From contig JAMXLM010000016.1 in assembly GCA_024280995.1 (NCBI GenBank), positions 1-40,232 of the forward strand: a DNA stretch of 40,232 bases. The letters run 5' to 3'. Under the pieces are notes generated by a model that was not told the DNA's origin, searched no databases, and was given only the letters and a program-made list of their open reading frames with translations. Below are positions 24,758 to 33,130 of the stretch, piece after piece. Each line of letters begins with the position of its first letter. Position 1 is the first letter of the stretch. Made by a program: the position numbers and the translations under genes. This stretch comes from Candidatus Dormiibacterota bacterium. Its GTDB lineage: Bacteria; Chloroflexota; Dormibacteria; Dormibacterales; Dormibacteraceae.

Positions 24758-25812
24758 TCGACGAGCCGGCCCGCCTGCACGCCGGAAGCCGAACCCGGCC
24801 GGATGTCGAGCAGGTCGTCGGCGCCCATCTCCGCGCGCGCGCGGTCCATCGTGACCCAGCAGGCGGCCCGCTGATCCGGCTTGACCTCGATGAGGTGCGG
24901 GTCGTCGGAGAAGCACTTCTCGACGCGGAATGGACACCGCGGGTGGAAGCGGCAGCCGCGCGGAGGACGGAGGAGGTCCGGCGCGATCCCTTCGATCGAC
25001 CGGAGCCGTTCGTGGCGCACGGCGTCGACGCGTGGAATCGACTTGAGCAGCGACCAGGTGTAGGGGTGCTGCGGGTCCTCGAAGATTTGCTCGACAGGGC
25101 CCTGCTCGACGATCTGGCCGGCATACATGACCAGGACGCGCGTGCAGAGGCCGGCGACGACGCCCATGTTGTGGGTGATCATCACGACCGCGGCGCCGAG
25201 CTCATGGTTGAGGTCGGCGAGCAGCTCGAGGATCTGGGCCTGGACGGTGACGTCGAGCGCCGTGGTCGGCTCGTCCGCCACGACGATCGCGGGCGCGTTG
25301 GCCAGCCCCATCGCGATCATCGCCCGCTGTCGCATGCCGCCGCTGAGCTGATGCGGGTAGTCCTTGGCGCGAGATTCCGCCGCGGGGATGCGCACACGCC
25401 GCAGCAGCTCGACCGCGCGGCGCAGCGCCTGGGAACGCGTGGAGCGCTGGTGCGCCAGCATCGCCTCCGCGATCTGGAAGCCGGTGCGCAGGACCGGGTT
25501 CAGCGAGCTCTGCGGGTCCTGGAAGATCATCGCGATGTCGCGACCGCGGATCTCCCGCATCTCCTCGTCGCTCAGCTGCAGCAGGTCATCGTTGCGAAAC
25601 AGGACCTGGCCGCCGACGATCCGCCCCGGGTTCGGGACCAGGCGCAGCAGCGACAGCGCCGTGACCGACTTGCCGCTGCCCGACTCGCCGACGATGCCGA
25701 GGCTCTCGCCTGGATAGAGGTCGAAGCTCACCCCGTCCACTGCTCGCACCACGCCGTCGTGGGTCGTGAACTGGGTCTGGAGATCTTTGACCTGGAGAAT
25801 GGGCGTGGCCAT
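24754..25812 (-). CDS. oppD: Oligopeptide ABC importer ATP-binding protein OppD
   Basis: 352-aa ATPase partner of OppF. Walker [17 protein letters not shown]-loop [17 protein letters not shown], signature [16 protein letters not shown] and Walker [17 protein letters not shown] are intact. The C-terminal [12 protein letters not shown] and [10 protein letters not shown] mark the Opp/Dpp subfamily. The protein extends about 30 residues past the usual end ([20 protein letters not shown]). The start ATG 25812 lies 8 bp after the oppC stop; upstream open frame through oppC is a shadow. Confidence 0.95.
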   Translation of the reverse strand: MATPILQVKDLQTQFTTHDGVVRAVDGVSFDLYPGESLGIVGESGSGKSVTALSLLRLVPNPGRIVGGQVLFRNDDLLQLSDEEMREIRGRDIAMIFQDPQSSLNPVLRTGFQIAEAMLAHQRSTRSQALRRAVELLRRVRIPAAESRAKDYPHQLSGGMRQRAMIAMGLANAPAIVVADEPTTALDVTVQAQILELLADLNHELGAAVVMITHNMGVVAGLCTRVLVMYAGQIVEQGPVEQIFEDPQHPYTWSLLKSIPRVDAVRHERLRSIEGIAPDLLRPPRGCRFHPRCPFRVEKCFSDDPHLIEVKPDQRAACWVTMDRARAEMGADDLLDIRPGSASGVQAGRLVE

Positions 25813-25820
25813 GCGCTGCG

Positions 25821-26714
25821 TCAGCGCCTCTGCCGCGGATCCAGCGCGTCGCGCAGTCCGTCGCCCACGAAGTTGAACGCCATCAACGTCAGTGACAGCG
25901 CCACCGCCGGCGCAATCACCAGGTTGGCGGCGATGCGGATCGCCGTGATGCCGTCGGCGGCCATCGAGCCCCAGGACGGCATCGGCGGCGGCACACCGAG
26001 GCCGAGGAAGCTCATGAAGGCCTCGAACAGGATCGCCGCGGGGACTCCGAACGTCGCCTGGACGATGATCGGCCCGAGCGCGTTGGGCAGCACGTGGCCG
26101 AACAGGATCTTCGCCGGCCTGGCGCCGGCGGCCCGTGACGCCTCGATGAAGTCGCGCTCGCGAAGGCTCAAGGTCTGGCCGCGGACAAGCCGCGCCATGT
26201 CCATCCAGCCGGTCGCCGCGATGGCGACGATGATGTTGGTCAGGCTCGGGCCGAGCAGGAACACCAGGATCAGGGCGACCAGCAGGTTCGGGACCCCGTA
26301 GAAGAGGTTGATGACGAAGGTGGTCACCTGGTCGAACACGCCGCGGAAATAGCCGGCCGCGAGGCCGATCGGGACCCCGATCGCCAGCACCACGAGTTGG
26401 GTGCCGACTCCCACGAGCAGTGAAACTTGAGCGCCCACCATCAGGCGGCTCAACACGTCTCGGCCGATCGTGTCGAGGCCGAGCCAGTGCTGGAGGCTCG
26501 GTGCTGAATAGGGGATGCCGACCCCGACCTCCGCCATCGGGTACGGCGTCCACACCAGGGCGGTCAGCGCGACCACGACCACCAACGTGAGGTAGACCGC
26601 GCCGCCTAAGGCGAGCCGATTCCTCCGCAGCTTGCGCCATGCATCGCTCCAGAGGCTGGCCTGTGCGGGCGCGATGGGCTCGGCGGCGACGACGGTCGCC
26701 GGGGTGGCGGCCAT
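25821..26714 (-). CDS. oppC: Oligopeptide ABC importer permease OppC
   Basis: 297-aa permease with an N-terminal OppC_N segment (WRKLRRNRLALGGAVYLTLV) and five further helices. The EAA loop, which docks on the ATPases, is RDFIEASRAAGARPAKILFG followed by HVLPNALGPIIVQA. The sequence HWLGLDTIGRDVLSRLMVGA is diagnostic of OppC/DppC. Its ATG overlaps the oppB stop by one base (TGATG), so the two permeases are coupled. Confidence 0.95.
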   Translation of the reverse strand: MAATPATVVAAEPIAPAQASLWSDAWRKLRRNRLALGGAVYLTLVVVVALTALVWTPYPMAEVGVGIPYSAPSLQHWLGLDTIGRDVLSRLMVGAQVSLLVGVGTQLVVLAIGVPIGLAAGYFRGVFDQVTTFVINLFYGVPNLLVALILVFLLGPSLTNIIVAIAATGWMDMARLVRGQTLSLRERDFIEASRAAGARPAKILFGHVLPNALGPIIVQATFGVPAAILFEAFMSFLGLGVPPPMPSWGSMAADGITAIRIAANLVIAPAVALSLTLMAFNFVGDGLRDALDPRQRR

Positions 26715-27670
26715 CAGTAGCGGATCCTCGGGTCGATGACCACATAGAGGAGGTCGACGCCGAGATTGGTCAGTCCGACCAGCGCCGCATAGCCGGTGAA
26801 GACCCCGATCACGACGTTGTAGTCGCGGTTCAGGATGCTCGTGGCGAACTCTTTGCCGAGACCAGGGATGCCGAAGATGTTCTCGACCACGACGCCCCCG
26901 GTGATGATCGCCATGGCCAGCGGACCCAGAACCGTGATGACGGGGATAAGCGCGTTGCGAAGCGCGTGCCGGATCGTGATGGTCGCCGGCGCCAGGCCCT
27001 TGGCCCGCGCCGTGCGGATGAAGTCCTGCTGCAGGACCTCGAGCATGCTTGCTCGAGTCATGCGGGCGACGATGCTGGCGGACGGAAACCCGAGGGCGAA
27101 TGCAGGCAGCCAGATCGCGCCGATGCTTCCGTAGCGGCCGGGCCAGCCGATCTCGAAGTAGAAGTTGCCGTGGGTGATGTTTTCGAGCCAGACGCCGAAT
27201 ACGAGGATCAGGAATGTCGCAATGACGAAGTTCGGCATGCTGTAGCCGATCACCGAGGTCGTGCTGAGCAGGTAATCGAGCCAGGTGTTCTGCCGAAGCG
27301 CCGCGATGACGCCGAACGACATGCCCAGGCCGATGGTGAAGATCAGCGCCACCAGCCCAACCTCGGCGCTCACGGACATCTCGCGGAGGACGATCGGGGT
27401 GATCGGAACGCCACGGTTGACGAGGGACTCGCCCAGGTCGCCGTGAAACATGTTCCCCAGGAACGTCAGGTACTGCTGCCAGAGCGGCCGATCGAGGCCG
27501 TAGTGGTGGAGGGTCAGCTCGTACTGCGTTCCACGCAGGTGCTCGCTGAACAGGGCGTCGCCCGGCAGCCTGTGGATGCCGAGGAACACCAGGGACGACA
27601 CGCCCAGCACCGCCAGGGTGATCAGGACGAGCCGCTGGACGATGTAGATCAACGTGCCGCGCGTGAACAT
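26714..27670 (-). CDS. oppB: Oligopeptide ABC importer permease OppB
   Basis: 318-aa permease with six helices. Family marks are YIVQRLVLITLAVLGVSSLV, HRLPGDAL, LGLDRPLWQQY-like HYGLDRPLWQQYLTFLGNM, GDLGESLVNRGVPI and the EAA loop DFIRTARAKGLAPATITIRH. The ATG at 27670 has GGAG about 10 nt upstream. It starts 62 bp after oppA, and a GC hairpin in that gap may lower expression of the permease and ATPase genes relative to oppA. Confidence 0.95.
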   Translation of the reverse strand: MFTRGTLIYIVQRLVLITLAVLGVSSLVFLGIHRLPGDALFSEHLRGTQYELTLHHYGLDRPLWQQYLTFLGNMFHGDLGESLVNRGVPITPIVLREMSVSAEVGLVALIFTIGLGMSFGVIAALRQNTWLDYLLSTTSVIGYSMPNFVIATFLILVFGVWLENITHGNFYFEIGWPGRYGSIGAIWLPAFALGFPSASIVARMTRASMLEVLQQDFIRTARAKGLAPATITIRHALRNALIPVITVLGPLAMAIITGGVVVENIFGIPGLGKEFATSILNRDYNVVIGVFTGYAALVGLTNLGVDLLYVVIDPRIRY

Positions 27671-27688
27671 TCGCTACTCCATGTCGGT

Positions 27689-27723
27689 GGGCTGGGAGCC
27701 CGCGATCGGAAAGCCCCCAGCCC
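27689..27723 (-). promoter_or_regulatory. Intercistronic hairpin between oppA and oppB
   Basis: Perfect eight-base arms GGGCTGGG (27689-27696) and CCCAGCCC (27716-27723) around a 19-base loop occupy most of the 62-bp gap. No U-run follows. Such hairpins commonly protect the 3' end of binding-protein transcripts or act as partial terminators; which applies here is inference. Confidence 0.55.
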
Positions 27724-27732
27724 GTGCCTCAC

Positions 27733-29475
27733 CTAGTGAGAGAGGATCTGGATCTCGTTCCAGTAGTGGTCGAAGAAGCTGTTGGTCCCTGCTCCCTTGA
27801 CGTAGGGCTTGATCAGGAATCCGCCGACCGAGTAGTAGAGCGGGATGTAGAGGACGTTGTCGATCAGCATCTGGTTCAACTTGGCGTAGTCCGCCTTCGC
27901 CTGGTCCAGCGGCTCCGCGTCCGCCTTGGCCAGCAGCTGGTCGTACTCGGGCGAGTCGTACCCGCTGCTGCAGCCCGAGTCCGGGCAGCCGACCGTCTTA
28001 CCCCACAGGTTGTCGTACCAGTCCTGCGGGTGGTTGTAGTCCGCCTGCCAGCCGTCGCGAGACATGACGTAGTGGCCGCTCAGGCGGGCTTTGATGAACT
28101 GCGAGTGGCTTACCGGCAGCAGGTCGACGTGCACGCCCAGGTTGTCCTGCCACTGCGACTGCAGGAATTGGGCTGACGCCGCGTTGAGGGCGTTCTCCGG
28201 GTCGTAGGCGTACTGCAGGCCCTTGGTCTTGGAGCCGGTCGGGTCGGCGCTCTGCAGGAGCTGCTTCGCCTTTGCCGGGTCGAATTTGGACAGCGGGTCG
28301 CTGTTGTCGCCCGCGTAGCCGACGAGAGTGGGTGAGATCAGGCCGCCGGTCGCCTGGACGCAGACGACGCCCTGGCACACCGTGTCGACCAGCTTCTTCT
28401 TGTCCACCGCGAGGTCGAACGCCAGTCTCAGGTCATGAGCGGACTGACCCTGGTCCATGGTGAAGGGTCCCTTCGCGACCCGAGAGCCGTCTGACACGAC
28501 GTTGAACGTCACCCACGTGGTGCGCACCTTGGGGTGCAGGATGAGCTGGCTCGACTCGTTGCTCGTGCCTTTGATGCGCAGGATGTCGGCGAGTGGAAGG
28601 TTGCTGTAGCCCCCGTAGCCGTAGATGTCGTAGCCGCCCTGCTCGTACTTCGCGATGGCGGTGGAGGGATTGTTGACCGAGATGTCGATGTGGACCTTCT
28701 TGAGGGTCGGCTTCGGGCTGCCCCACCAGTTGTCGACGGCCGCGAAGTCGACTACCTGCTTGGGCGTGTAGTCGACCATCTTGAACGGACCGGTGCCGAT
28801 CGCCGTGGCCGGCTTGGTCCACCAGTTGTCGGGGTCCTGCTTGACAGCGTTGATGTCGACGATCTGACCCGTCGTTCCCGCCAGCGCAATCGCCGTCAGG
28901 AACCACCCGGCCGGCGCCGAGAGCTTGACCTGCACCGTGTGCTGGTCTGGGGCAGTGAGCCCGGTCATCGTCACCGACGGGTCCTTCTTCTCGAGCAGCG
29001 CCTCGAGGTCCGCGCCGCTCGCCTTGTTGCCGGCGACGGTGTTGTAGCCGTCGATCGCCGAGAGGTTGGTCGCGTACGACCCCTGGTAGGCCGCCGCGCG
29101 GTTCCACGAATAGAGGACGTCCGCCGAGGTGAACTTGTCGCCATTGGAGAAAGTCACGTCCTGGCGGAGATGGAAGACGTAGGTCAATCCGTCCGCCGAG
29201 GGCTGCGGTACGTCCGTCGCAAGGTCGGGGACGATGTTCAGGTTCTCGTCGAACTTGACCAGGCCGTCGAACATGTTCTGCTGGATCTCGGAGTCGGTCT
29301 CTGAGTCGGCGACCGCCGGATCCAGCGTGCCGAAGTCGGACAGGATCGGGAAATTGAGCGTCTGGTTGGATGCGAGCGAAGAGCTCTGCGTCCCTCCGCC
29401 GCACGCCGCGAGCACAAGCCCCGACGCTGCCCCGACGGCAAGCGTCTTGAGGATTCGGAACGAGGTTGGAGCCAT
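27733..29475 (-). CDS. oppA: Oligopeptide-binding lipoprotein OppA (SBP_bac_5)
   Basis: 580-aa extracellular substrate-binding lipoprotein. The signal peptide ends in the lipobox LAAC with C25. The mature chain shows the SBP family 5 pattern: GTLDPAVADSETDSEIQQNM, FDGLVKFDENLNIVPDLA, YVFHLRQDVTFSNGDKFTSA, GTGPFKMVDYTPKQ, WGSPKPTLKKVHI and DNVLYIPLYY near the end. The ATG at 29475 is chosen because AGGGGGAA lies just upstream and the signal peptide follows; the frame stays open to 29607. First gene of oppABCDF, transcribed from a near-consensus promoter overlapped by a PadR-type dyad. Four cysteines in VGCPDSGCSSG and TVCQGVVCVQ may form exported disulfides. Confidence 0.95.
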   Translation of the reverse strand: MAPTSFRILKTLAVGAASGLVLAACGGGTQSSSLASNQTLNFPILSDFGTLDPAVADSETDSEIQQNMFDGLVKFDENLNIVPDLATDVPQPSADGLTYVFHLRQDVTFSNGDKFTSADVLYSWNRAAAYQGSYATNLSAIDGYNTVAGNKASGADLEALLEKKDPSVTMTGLTAPDQHTVQVKLSAPAGWFLTAIALAGTTGQIVDINAVKQDPDNWWTKPATAIGTGPFKMVDYTPKQVVDFAAVDNWWGSPKPTLKKVHIDISVNNPSTAIAKYEQGGYDIYGYGGYSNLPLADILRIKGTSNESSQLILHPKVRTTWVTFNVVSDGSRVAKGPFTMDQGQSAHDLRLAFDLAVDKKKLVDTVCQGVVCVQATGGLISPTLVGYAGDNSDPLSKFDPAKAKQLLQSADPTGSKTKGLQYAYDPENALNAASAQFLQSQWQDNLGVHVDLLPVSHSQFIKARLSGHYVMSRDGWQADYNHPQDWYDNLWGKTVGCPDSGCSSGYDSPEYDQLLAKADAEPLDQAKADYAKLNQMLIDNVLYIPLYYSVGGFLIKPYVKGAGTNSFFDHYWNEIQILSH

Positions 29476-29501
29476 GGCTTCCCCCTGTGAAGTGAGTCTC
29501 C

Positions 29502-29525
29502 CCTCGCCTTCTTCCCGAAGCGAGG
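29502..29525 (-). promoter_or_regulatory. Leader hairpin in the oppA 5' untranslated region
   Basis: CCTCGC and GCGAGG (29502-29507, 29520-29525) pair, extended by TTC/GAA with one bulged base around a five-base loop, 26 nt before the oppA ATG. The roughly 105-nt leader is otherwise featureless. It may tune stability or initiation; no known riboswitch was recognised. Confidence 0.4.
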
Positions 29526-29587
29526 CCGGGGCGAGAGTGCGCCGGCGAGGGGTGGCGGTGGTCGTGTCCGCCACTACTCCTGCTCGC

Positions 29588-29616
29588 AGCGTAGCGACGG
29601 ATTCCAACTATGTCAA
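29588..29616 (-). promoter_or_regulatory. Near-consensus sigma70 promoter of oppA
   Basis: On the minus strand TTGACA (29616-29611), 17 bp, and TACGCT (29593-29588). This is one of the best promoters in the window and gives a leader of about 105 nt before oppA. Its -35 lies inside the dyad at 29608-29627, so a protein bound there would block RNA polymerase. Confidence 0.75.
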
Positions 29617-29627
29617 GCTCGACATAG
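29608..29627. promoter_or_regulatory. PadR-type operator (site 1) between oppA and padR
   Basis: A 20-bp dyad with arms CTATGTC and GACATAG and a single mismatched pair near the centre. It contains ATGT-N8-ACAT (29610-29625), the spacing reported for PadR-family operators. It lies between divergent oppA and padR and covers the oppA -35. A second copy of the same dyad occurs at 32395-32414. Confidence 0.7.
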
Positions 29628-29700
29628 CCTGCTATTGTGTTGGCGGAAGAGGATGCCCCGCTACTCCAGCAGCTCCTCTTCCGTCATTTCGAGGCGAACG

Positions 29701-30366
29701 ATGTCCAAATCGCCGGCGAACGGTCGCGCGCGCCTTGCTACGCTTCCTCCAGTGCTGTCGAGTTTGAGTTACGCAATCCTGGCCCTCCTGGCCTCCAAGC
29801 CCCAGAGCGGCTACGACATCTCTCGGCAGATGAAGCCCCCTCTCGGCTTTCTCTGGCAGGCGCGGCACGGCCAGATCTACCCCGAGCTCGCCCGCCTGGT
29901 CCAGGAGGGGTATGTCGATTTCGAGCGCCTGGATCCCAGGGCCGGCCCGCCTCGCCGCGTCCACGCGATCACCGCCGAGGGCAGGGCCGAGCTCTCCAAG
30001 TGGGTCGCAATCCCGCCGCAGCCCCGGCCCATGAACGACGAGCTGGTCGTCAAGGCGTTCGCGCTGCGCAAGGCAAAGGCGGGGAGCGCGGTCGAGCTGC
30101 TGAAGGACCAGGTCAAGCTCCACGAGCACCGCCTCGGGGCGCTCGAGCAGCGTGCCGCCGCGATCGAGTCGCGCGACTCCGGGGCCCCCGACCCAAGCTC
30201 GGTCCGCTTCGGCGAGTACGCGGCGCTGCGCCGTGCGATCGGCAGCGAGCGCGACTACCTGGTCTGGTGCCGCTGGCTCCAGCAGCAGCTCGAACCCGCC
30301 CGGTCAACCGGGCGCTCGAAAGGCCGGAGCCCGGCTAAGCGGAGCGCCGCGCGGCGCGCGCCCTAG
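29701..30366 (+). CDS. PadR-family transcriptional regulator
   Basis: 221-aa regulator. The PadR winged helix is at about residues 18-100: VLSSLSYAILALLASKPQSG, YDISRQM, WQARHGQIYPELARLVQEGY and the wing RRVHAITAEGRAELSKW. A C-terminal helical domain (VirR-like, 115-200) follows with a basic tail GRSKGRSPAKRSAARR. ATG 29701 has GAGG six bases upstream. A GTG at 29752, giving the more usual family N-terminus and preceded by TACGCT, is the main alternative. Divergent from oppABCDF with the dyad between them, so it is likely the repressor of the importer. It overlaps the convergent ankyrin gene by 32 bp. Confidence 0.88.
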   Translation: MSKSPANGRARLATLPPVLSSLSYAILALLASKPQSGYDISRQMKPPLGFLWQARHGQIYPELARLVQEGYVDFERLDPRAGPPRRVHAITAEGRAELSKWVAIPPQPRPMNDELVVKAFALRKAKAGSAVELLKDQVKLHEHRLGALEQRAAAIESRDSGAPDPSSVRFGEYAALRRAIGSERDYLVWCRWLQQQLEPARSTGRSKGRSPAKRSAARRAP

Positions 30367-30928
30367 TCGCGCCGAGCAGCTCGAGCATCTCCGGATCGCT
30401 GACGCGCAGGTCGTAGGCCCAGTCGAGCGCCGTCTCGCCGAACGCGTCCGTAAACGCCACGTCGGCGCCGGCGGAGACGAGGACCCGGACCATCGACGTC
30501 GAACCGATGCCGACGGCCGAATGCAGAGGGGAGAGGCTGGCAGCAGGCGACGAGTGTGCCGCGCCTGCCGCGAGCAGGGCCTCGACCATCGCCAGGTCTC
30601 GACTCATGACCGCGAAGTGAAGGAGAGGCAGGTCGTGCACACCGAGCAGATCCCGATCGCGGCCCGCGGTCATCGAGCGGACGGCCTCCCGGTCCGCCAT
30701 CGCCGCCGCCGCGAAGACGTCGAGGTCGGCGCCGGATTCCAGCAGGCATGCGATGAGCGCTCTGTGACCGAGGTGGCTGGCCGCCTGCAGCGCCGTCTCG
30801 CCCCAGCTCGACGCCGCCCTCGCGAGCGAGCGGCACCCACTGAGCTGGGCCATCGCCGTCCCTGGCGAATCGTGCGCGAGCTGCACGAACAGGTCGATGG
30901 CAAGAGGCTGCAACCGCGTCGTGCGCAT
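30335..30928 (-). CDS. Ankyrin-repeat protein
   Basis: 197-aa soluble protein with about four ankyrin repeats: GETALQAASHLGHRALIACL / LESGADLDVF, LPLLHFAVMSRDLAMVEALL / AAGAAHSS, SLSPLHSAVGIGSTSMVRVL / VSAGADVAF and TDAFGETALDWAYDL. No signal peptide. It presumably mediates protein contacts; no partner is evident. Convergent with padR (32-bp overlap of 3' ends) and downstream of mocR in the same direction. A dyad CCTAT-CTA-ATAGG (30980-30992) in the 76-bp upstream gap, containing TATTAG on the minus strand, may be part of its promoter. Confidence 0.85.
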   Translation of the reverse strand: MRTTRLQPLAIDLFVQLAHDSPGTAMAQLSGCRSLARAASSWGETALQAASHLGHRALIACLLESGADLDVFAAAAMADREAVRSMTAGRDRDLLGVHDLPLLHFAVMSRDLAMVEALLAAGAAHSSPAASLSPLHSAVGIGSTSMVRVLVSAGADVAFTDAFGETALDWAYDLRVSDPEMLELLGATRARAARRSA

Positions 30929-31004
30929 GACTCGATGATGGAGCCTGCCGGTCCGCTCGAACCGCGTTTTTCGGCTGGCCCTATCTAATAGGTATGGCGT
31001 GGCC

Positions 31005-32390
31005 TCATGCCAGGTGGCGGGCCAGGATTCGCGACAGCGCCTGCACGGCCGCCGGGATGACCGACTCGTGGAGGCGTCCGTAGCCGAGGACGAGCCCCGA
31101 CCGCCGCGTGTGGATCTGGAAGCGGGAGAGAGGATCGAGTGCGATGCCTGCTTCCTTTGCCTCTGCGGCGATCGCGGCGTCGTCCACCGGGTCGGGCAGG
31201 GCGACGACCAGGTGGACGCCGGCGGCGATGCCCTCGATCCGAAGCTGCGGCGCCGCCTGGTGGAGGGCGTCGACGAGCACGTCGCGACGCCGGCGGTACA
31301 CCTGGCGGGCGCGCTTGAGCTGCCGGTCGTATTCGCCTGAGGCGATCAGTCGTTCAAGAGCGAGCTGGTCGAGCGCAGGCGTGAAGTCGTCGGCCAGCCG
31401 CTTTGCCTGGCGCAGCTCGTCCACCAACCAGTCCGGGACGACGACCCAGCCGAGCCTCAGCGCCGGCGCGAGCGTCTTCGAGACGGTGCCGAGATAGGCG
31501 ACGCGGTCAGGGCGCAGGCCCTGCAGCGCGCGGACGGGCTCGCGGTCGTACCGAAACTCGCTGTCGTAGTCGTCCTCGATCAGGAGGCCGTCCGTGCGCG
31601 TGGCCCAATCCACGAGCTCACGCCGCCGAGGACCGCTCAGCACCGAGCCGGTCGGGAACTGGTGCGCGGGAGTGACGATCACCGCGTCGCAGTCCAGGCC
31701 CTCCACGACCACGCCCTGGCCATCGACCGGTTGCGCGACCACCTCGAGCCCGTGGGCGCGAATGCGCTCGCGCTGCGTCGGGAAGGAGGGGTCCTCGACG
31801 CAGACCGTCGACCTGCCGCGTGACTCGAGGACTCGCAGGAGGAGGTCGAGCGCCTGCGCGGTGCCCTGGACGATCACGACCTGCGCCGGGTCGGCGATCA
31901 CGCCGCGAGTGCGGCCGAGCCGATCGGCGAGGGCCTGGCGCAGCGGGAGCTCGCCCAGCGATTCGCGATAGTCGAGCACGCGCGCCGGAGCACGTCTCGC
32001 GGCCTCCTGGTAGGCCATGAGCCACCTGCGCATCGGAAACAGCGACGTGTCCGGGGTCGTCGGGGTGAAGTCGTAAACGGGCGCGCTGCGTGCGACCTCA
32101 GGCTTCGGCCGCGGCGCAGGCAGGGCCGGAACCGACCCCACAAGTGGCGTGAGCCGGGGTCTCGACATGACGTAGCCCTCGGTGACCAGCTGCTCGTAGA
32201 CGTCGCTGACCACGCCGCGGGAGAGTCCCAGTTGACGGGCCAGGACGCGGGATGCGGGCAGCGATACGCCGGGCCTGAGCGTTCCGGACCGGATCGCATC
32301 CAGGAGCGTCCGGCGCAGGGCGAGGCGAAGGGTCTCCCTGCCCTGCGGCGCAAAAGGAAGCCAGGCCAGGTCGTCGGTGTCCTCGGTCAA
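31005..32390 (-). CDS. MocR/PdxR-type regulator (GntR HTH plus aminotransferase domain)
   Basis: 461-aa chimera. Residues 16-80 are a GntR-type HTH (LRRTLLDAIRSGTLRPGVSL, PASRVLARQLGLSRGVVSDV). Residues 105-460 are a fold-type I aminotransferase-like effector domain with PLP lysine K305 in GTVSKTLAPALRLGW and IEDDYDSEFRYD. MocR proteins sense PLP or amino compounds and often control vitamin B6, GABA or taurine genes; none is nearby, so the target is unknown. The predicted start is TTG 32390 without a clear Shine-Dalgarno and is uncertain. The PadR-type dyad lies directly upstream, between it and the DinB gene. Confidence 0.92.
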   Translation of the reverse strand: MTEDTDDLAWLPFAPQGRETLRLALRRTLLDAIRSGTLRPGVSLPASRVLARQLGLSRGVVSDVYEQLVTEGYVMSRPRLTPLVGSVPALPAPRPKPEVARSAPVYDFTPTTPDTSLFPMRRWLMAYQEAARRAPARVLDYRESLGELPLRQALADRLGRTRGVIADPAQVVIVQGTAQALDLLLRVLESRGRSTVCVEDPSFPTQRERIRAHGLEVVAQPVDGQGVVVEGLDCDAVIVTPAHQFPTGSVLSGPRRRELVDWATRTDGLLIEDDYDSEFRYDREPVRALQGLRPDRVAYLGTVSKTLAPALRLGWVVVPDWLVDELRQAKRLADDFTPALDQLALERLIASGEYDRQLKRARQVYRRRRDVLVDALHQAAPQLRIEGIAAGVHLVVALPDPVDDAAIAAEAKEAGIALDPLSRFQIHTRRSGLVLGYGRLHESVIPAAVQALSRILARHLA

Positions 32391-32394
32391 GCTA

Positions 32395-32414
32395 CTATGT
32401 CAAAAGCAACATAG
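32395..32414. promoter_or_regulatory. PadR-type operator (site 2) between mocR and DinB-TPR gene
   Basis: Perfect arms CTATGT (32395-32400) and ACATAG (32409-32414) around an 8-base spacer, again ATGT-N8-ACAT. It agrees with site 1 (29608-29627) at about 15 of 20 positions and shares the block CTATGTCAA. It ends exactly at the DinB-TPR ATG (32415) and lies 5 bp from the mocR start, so binding would block both. Confidence 0.65.
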
Positions 32415-33125
32415 ATGACCGAAATGAAGCGGAAGCTGCATCGGTTGATCAAGGCGGGGCGAGCCCGGGAAGAGCTTAGCCTTCTGCGTTTCGTCTCCGA
32501 CCAAGCCGGCCTGCCGCATGGGCGCTGGTCGGCGAAGGACCACCTCGCCCACCTGGCTTCCTGGCGGGAGTTCGCCGCCGAGGAGGTCCTTGCCGTGATC
32601 ACCGGCGCGGAGCCGAGACCCGTTTCGGAAGACCTCGACCTCGAGAACGCGAAGATCTTCGAGCGGACACACGATCAGCCGGCGACCGAGATCATGCTGG
32701 CCGGCGGCCAGTCCTGGGCGGTGATCGCTTCGGCGGTCGAAGCCTGCACCGAGTCCGACCTCCACAAGCCGGGCGTGCGCCGCCCGGCGCAGCGTCTGTG
32801 GCAGGTGATCCAGCTCAACACGACCACCCATCTTGCGGGCCACCTCGGTTTCTGGTTCGGCGACCAGGGGGACCGCGCGGCCGCCGAGGGATCGGCGAAG
32901 TGGGGCTATGAGCTCGCGAAGGCTACCTTCACCGACGACCGCGCCCGCGGCGCCGCCGCCTACAACCTCGGCTGCTTCTACGCGCTCCGCGGGCAGGCGG
33001 AGGAATCGGTGCGTTTCCTTTTCGAGGGAATACAGCTTCGGCCAGACCTTTACGAGCTAGCGAAGCACGACAGCGACCTCGACCCGATCAGGAGCTCACC
33101 GGAGTTCCAAGCAATGATCGACTGA
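32415..33125 (+). CDS. DinB-like protein with C-terminal TPR segment
   Basis: 236 aa. Residues 1-150 form a DinB/maleylpyruvate-isomerase-like four-helix bundle (GRWSAKDHLAHLASWREF and NTTTHLAGHLGFW). H43 or H46, H139 and H143 are placed to bind a metal as in bacillithiol/mycothiol-type transferases. Residues 165-236 resemble a TPR unit (AAYNLGCFYALRGQAEESVR, FLFEGIQLRPDLYELAKHDS), followed by DPIRSSPEFQAM. No enzymatic role is proven for such fusions. ATG 32415 abuts the dyad and has no Shine-Dalgarno; TACTAT at 32393 could be the -10. The downstream merR gene begins 5 nt after the stop. Confidence 0.8.
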   Translation: MTEMKRKLHRLIKAGRAREELSLLRFVSDQAGLPHGRWSAKDHLAHLASWREFAAEEVLAVITGAEPRPVSEDLDLENAKIFERTHDQPATEIMLAGGQSWAVIASAVEACTESDLHKPGVRRPAQRLWQVIQLNTTTHLAGHLGFWFGDQGDRAAAEGSAKWGYELAKATFTDDRARGAAAYNLGCFYALRGQAEESVRFLFEGIQLRPDLYELAKHDSDLDPIRSSPEFQAMID

Positions 33126-33130
33126 GGCCG

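Noticed and set aside
25813..26745. Upstream extension of the oppD frame through oppC
   Set aside because: Out-of-frame shadow of OppC; OppD's family N-terminus starts at 25812.
29476..29607. N-terminal extension of OppA to 29607
   Set aside because: It would precede the lipoprotein signal with 44 charged residues and start upstream of the promoter's likely transcription start; AGGGGGAA marks the ATG at 29475.
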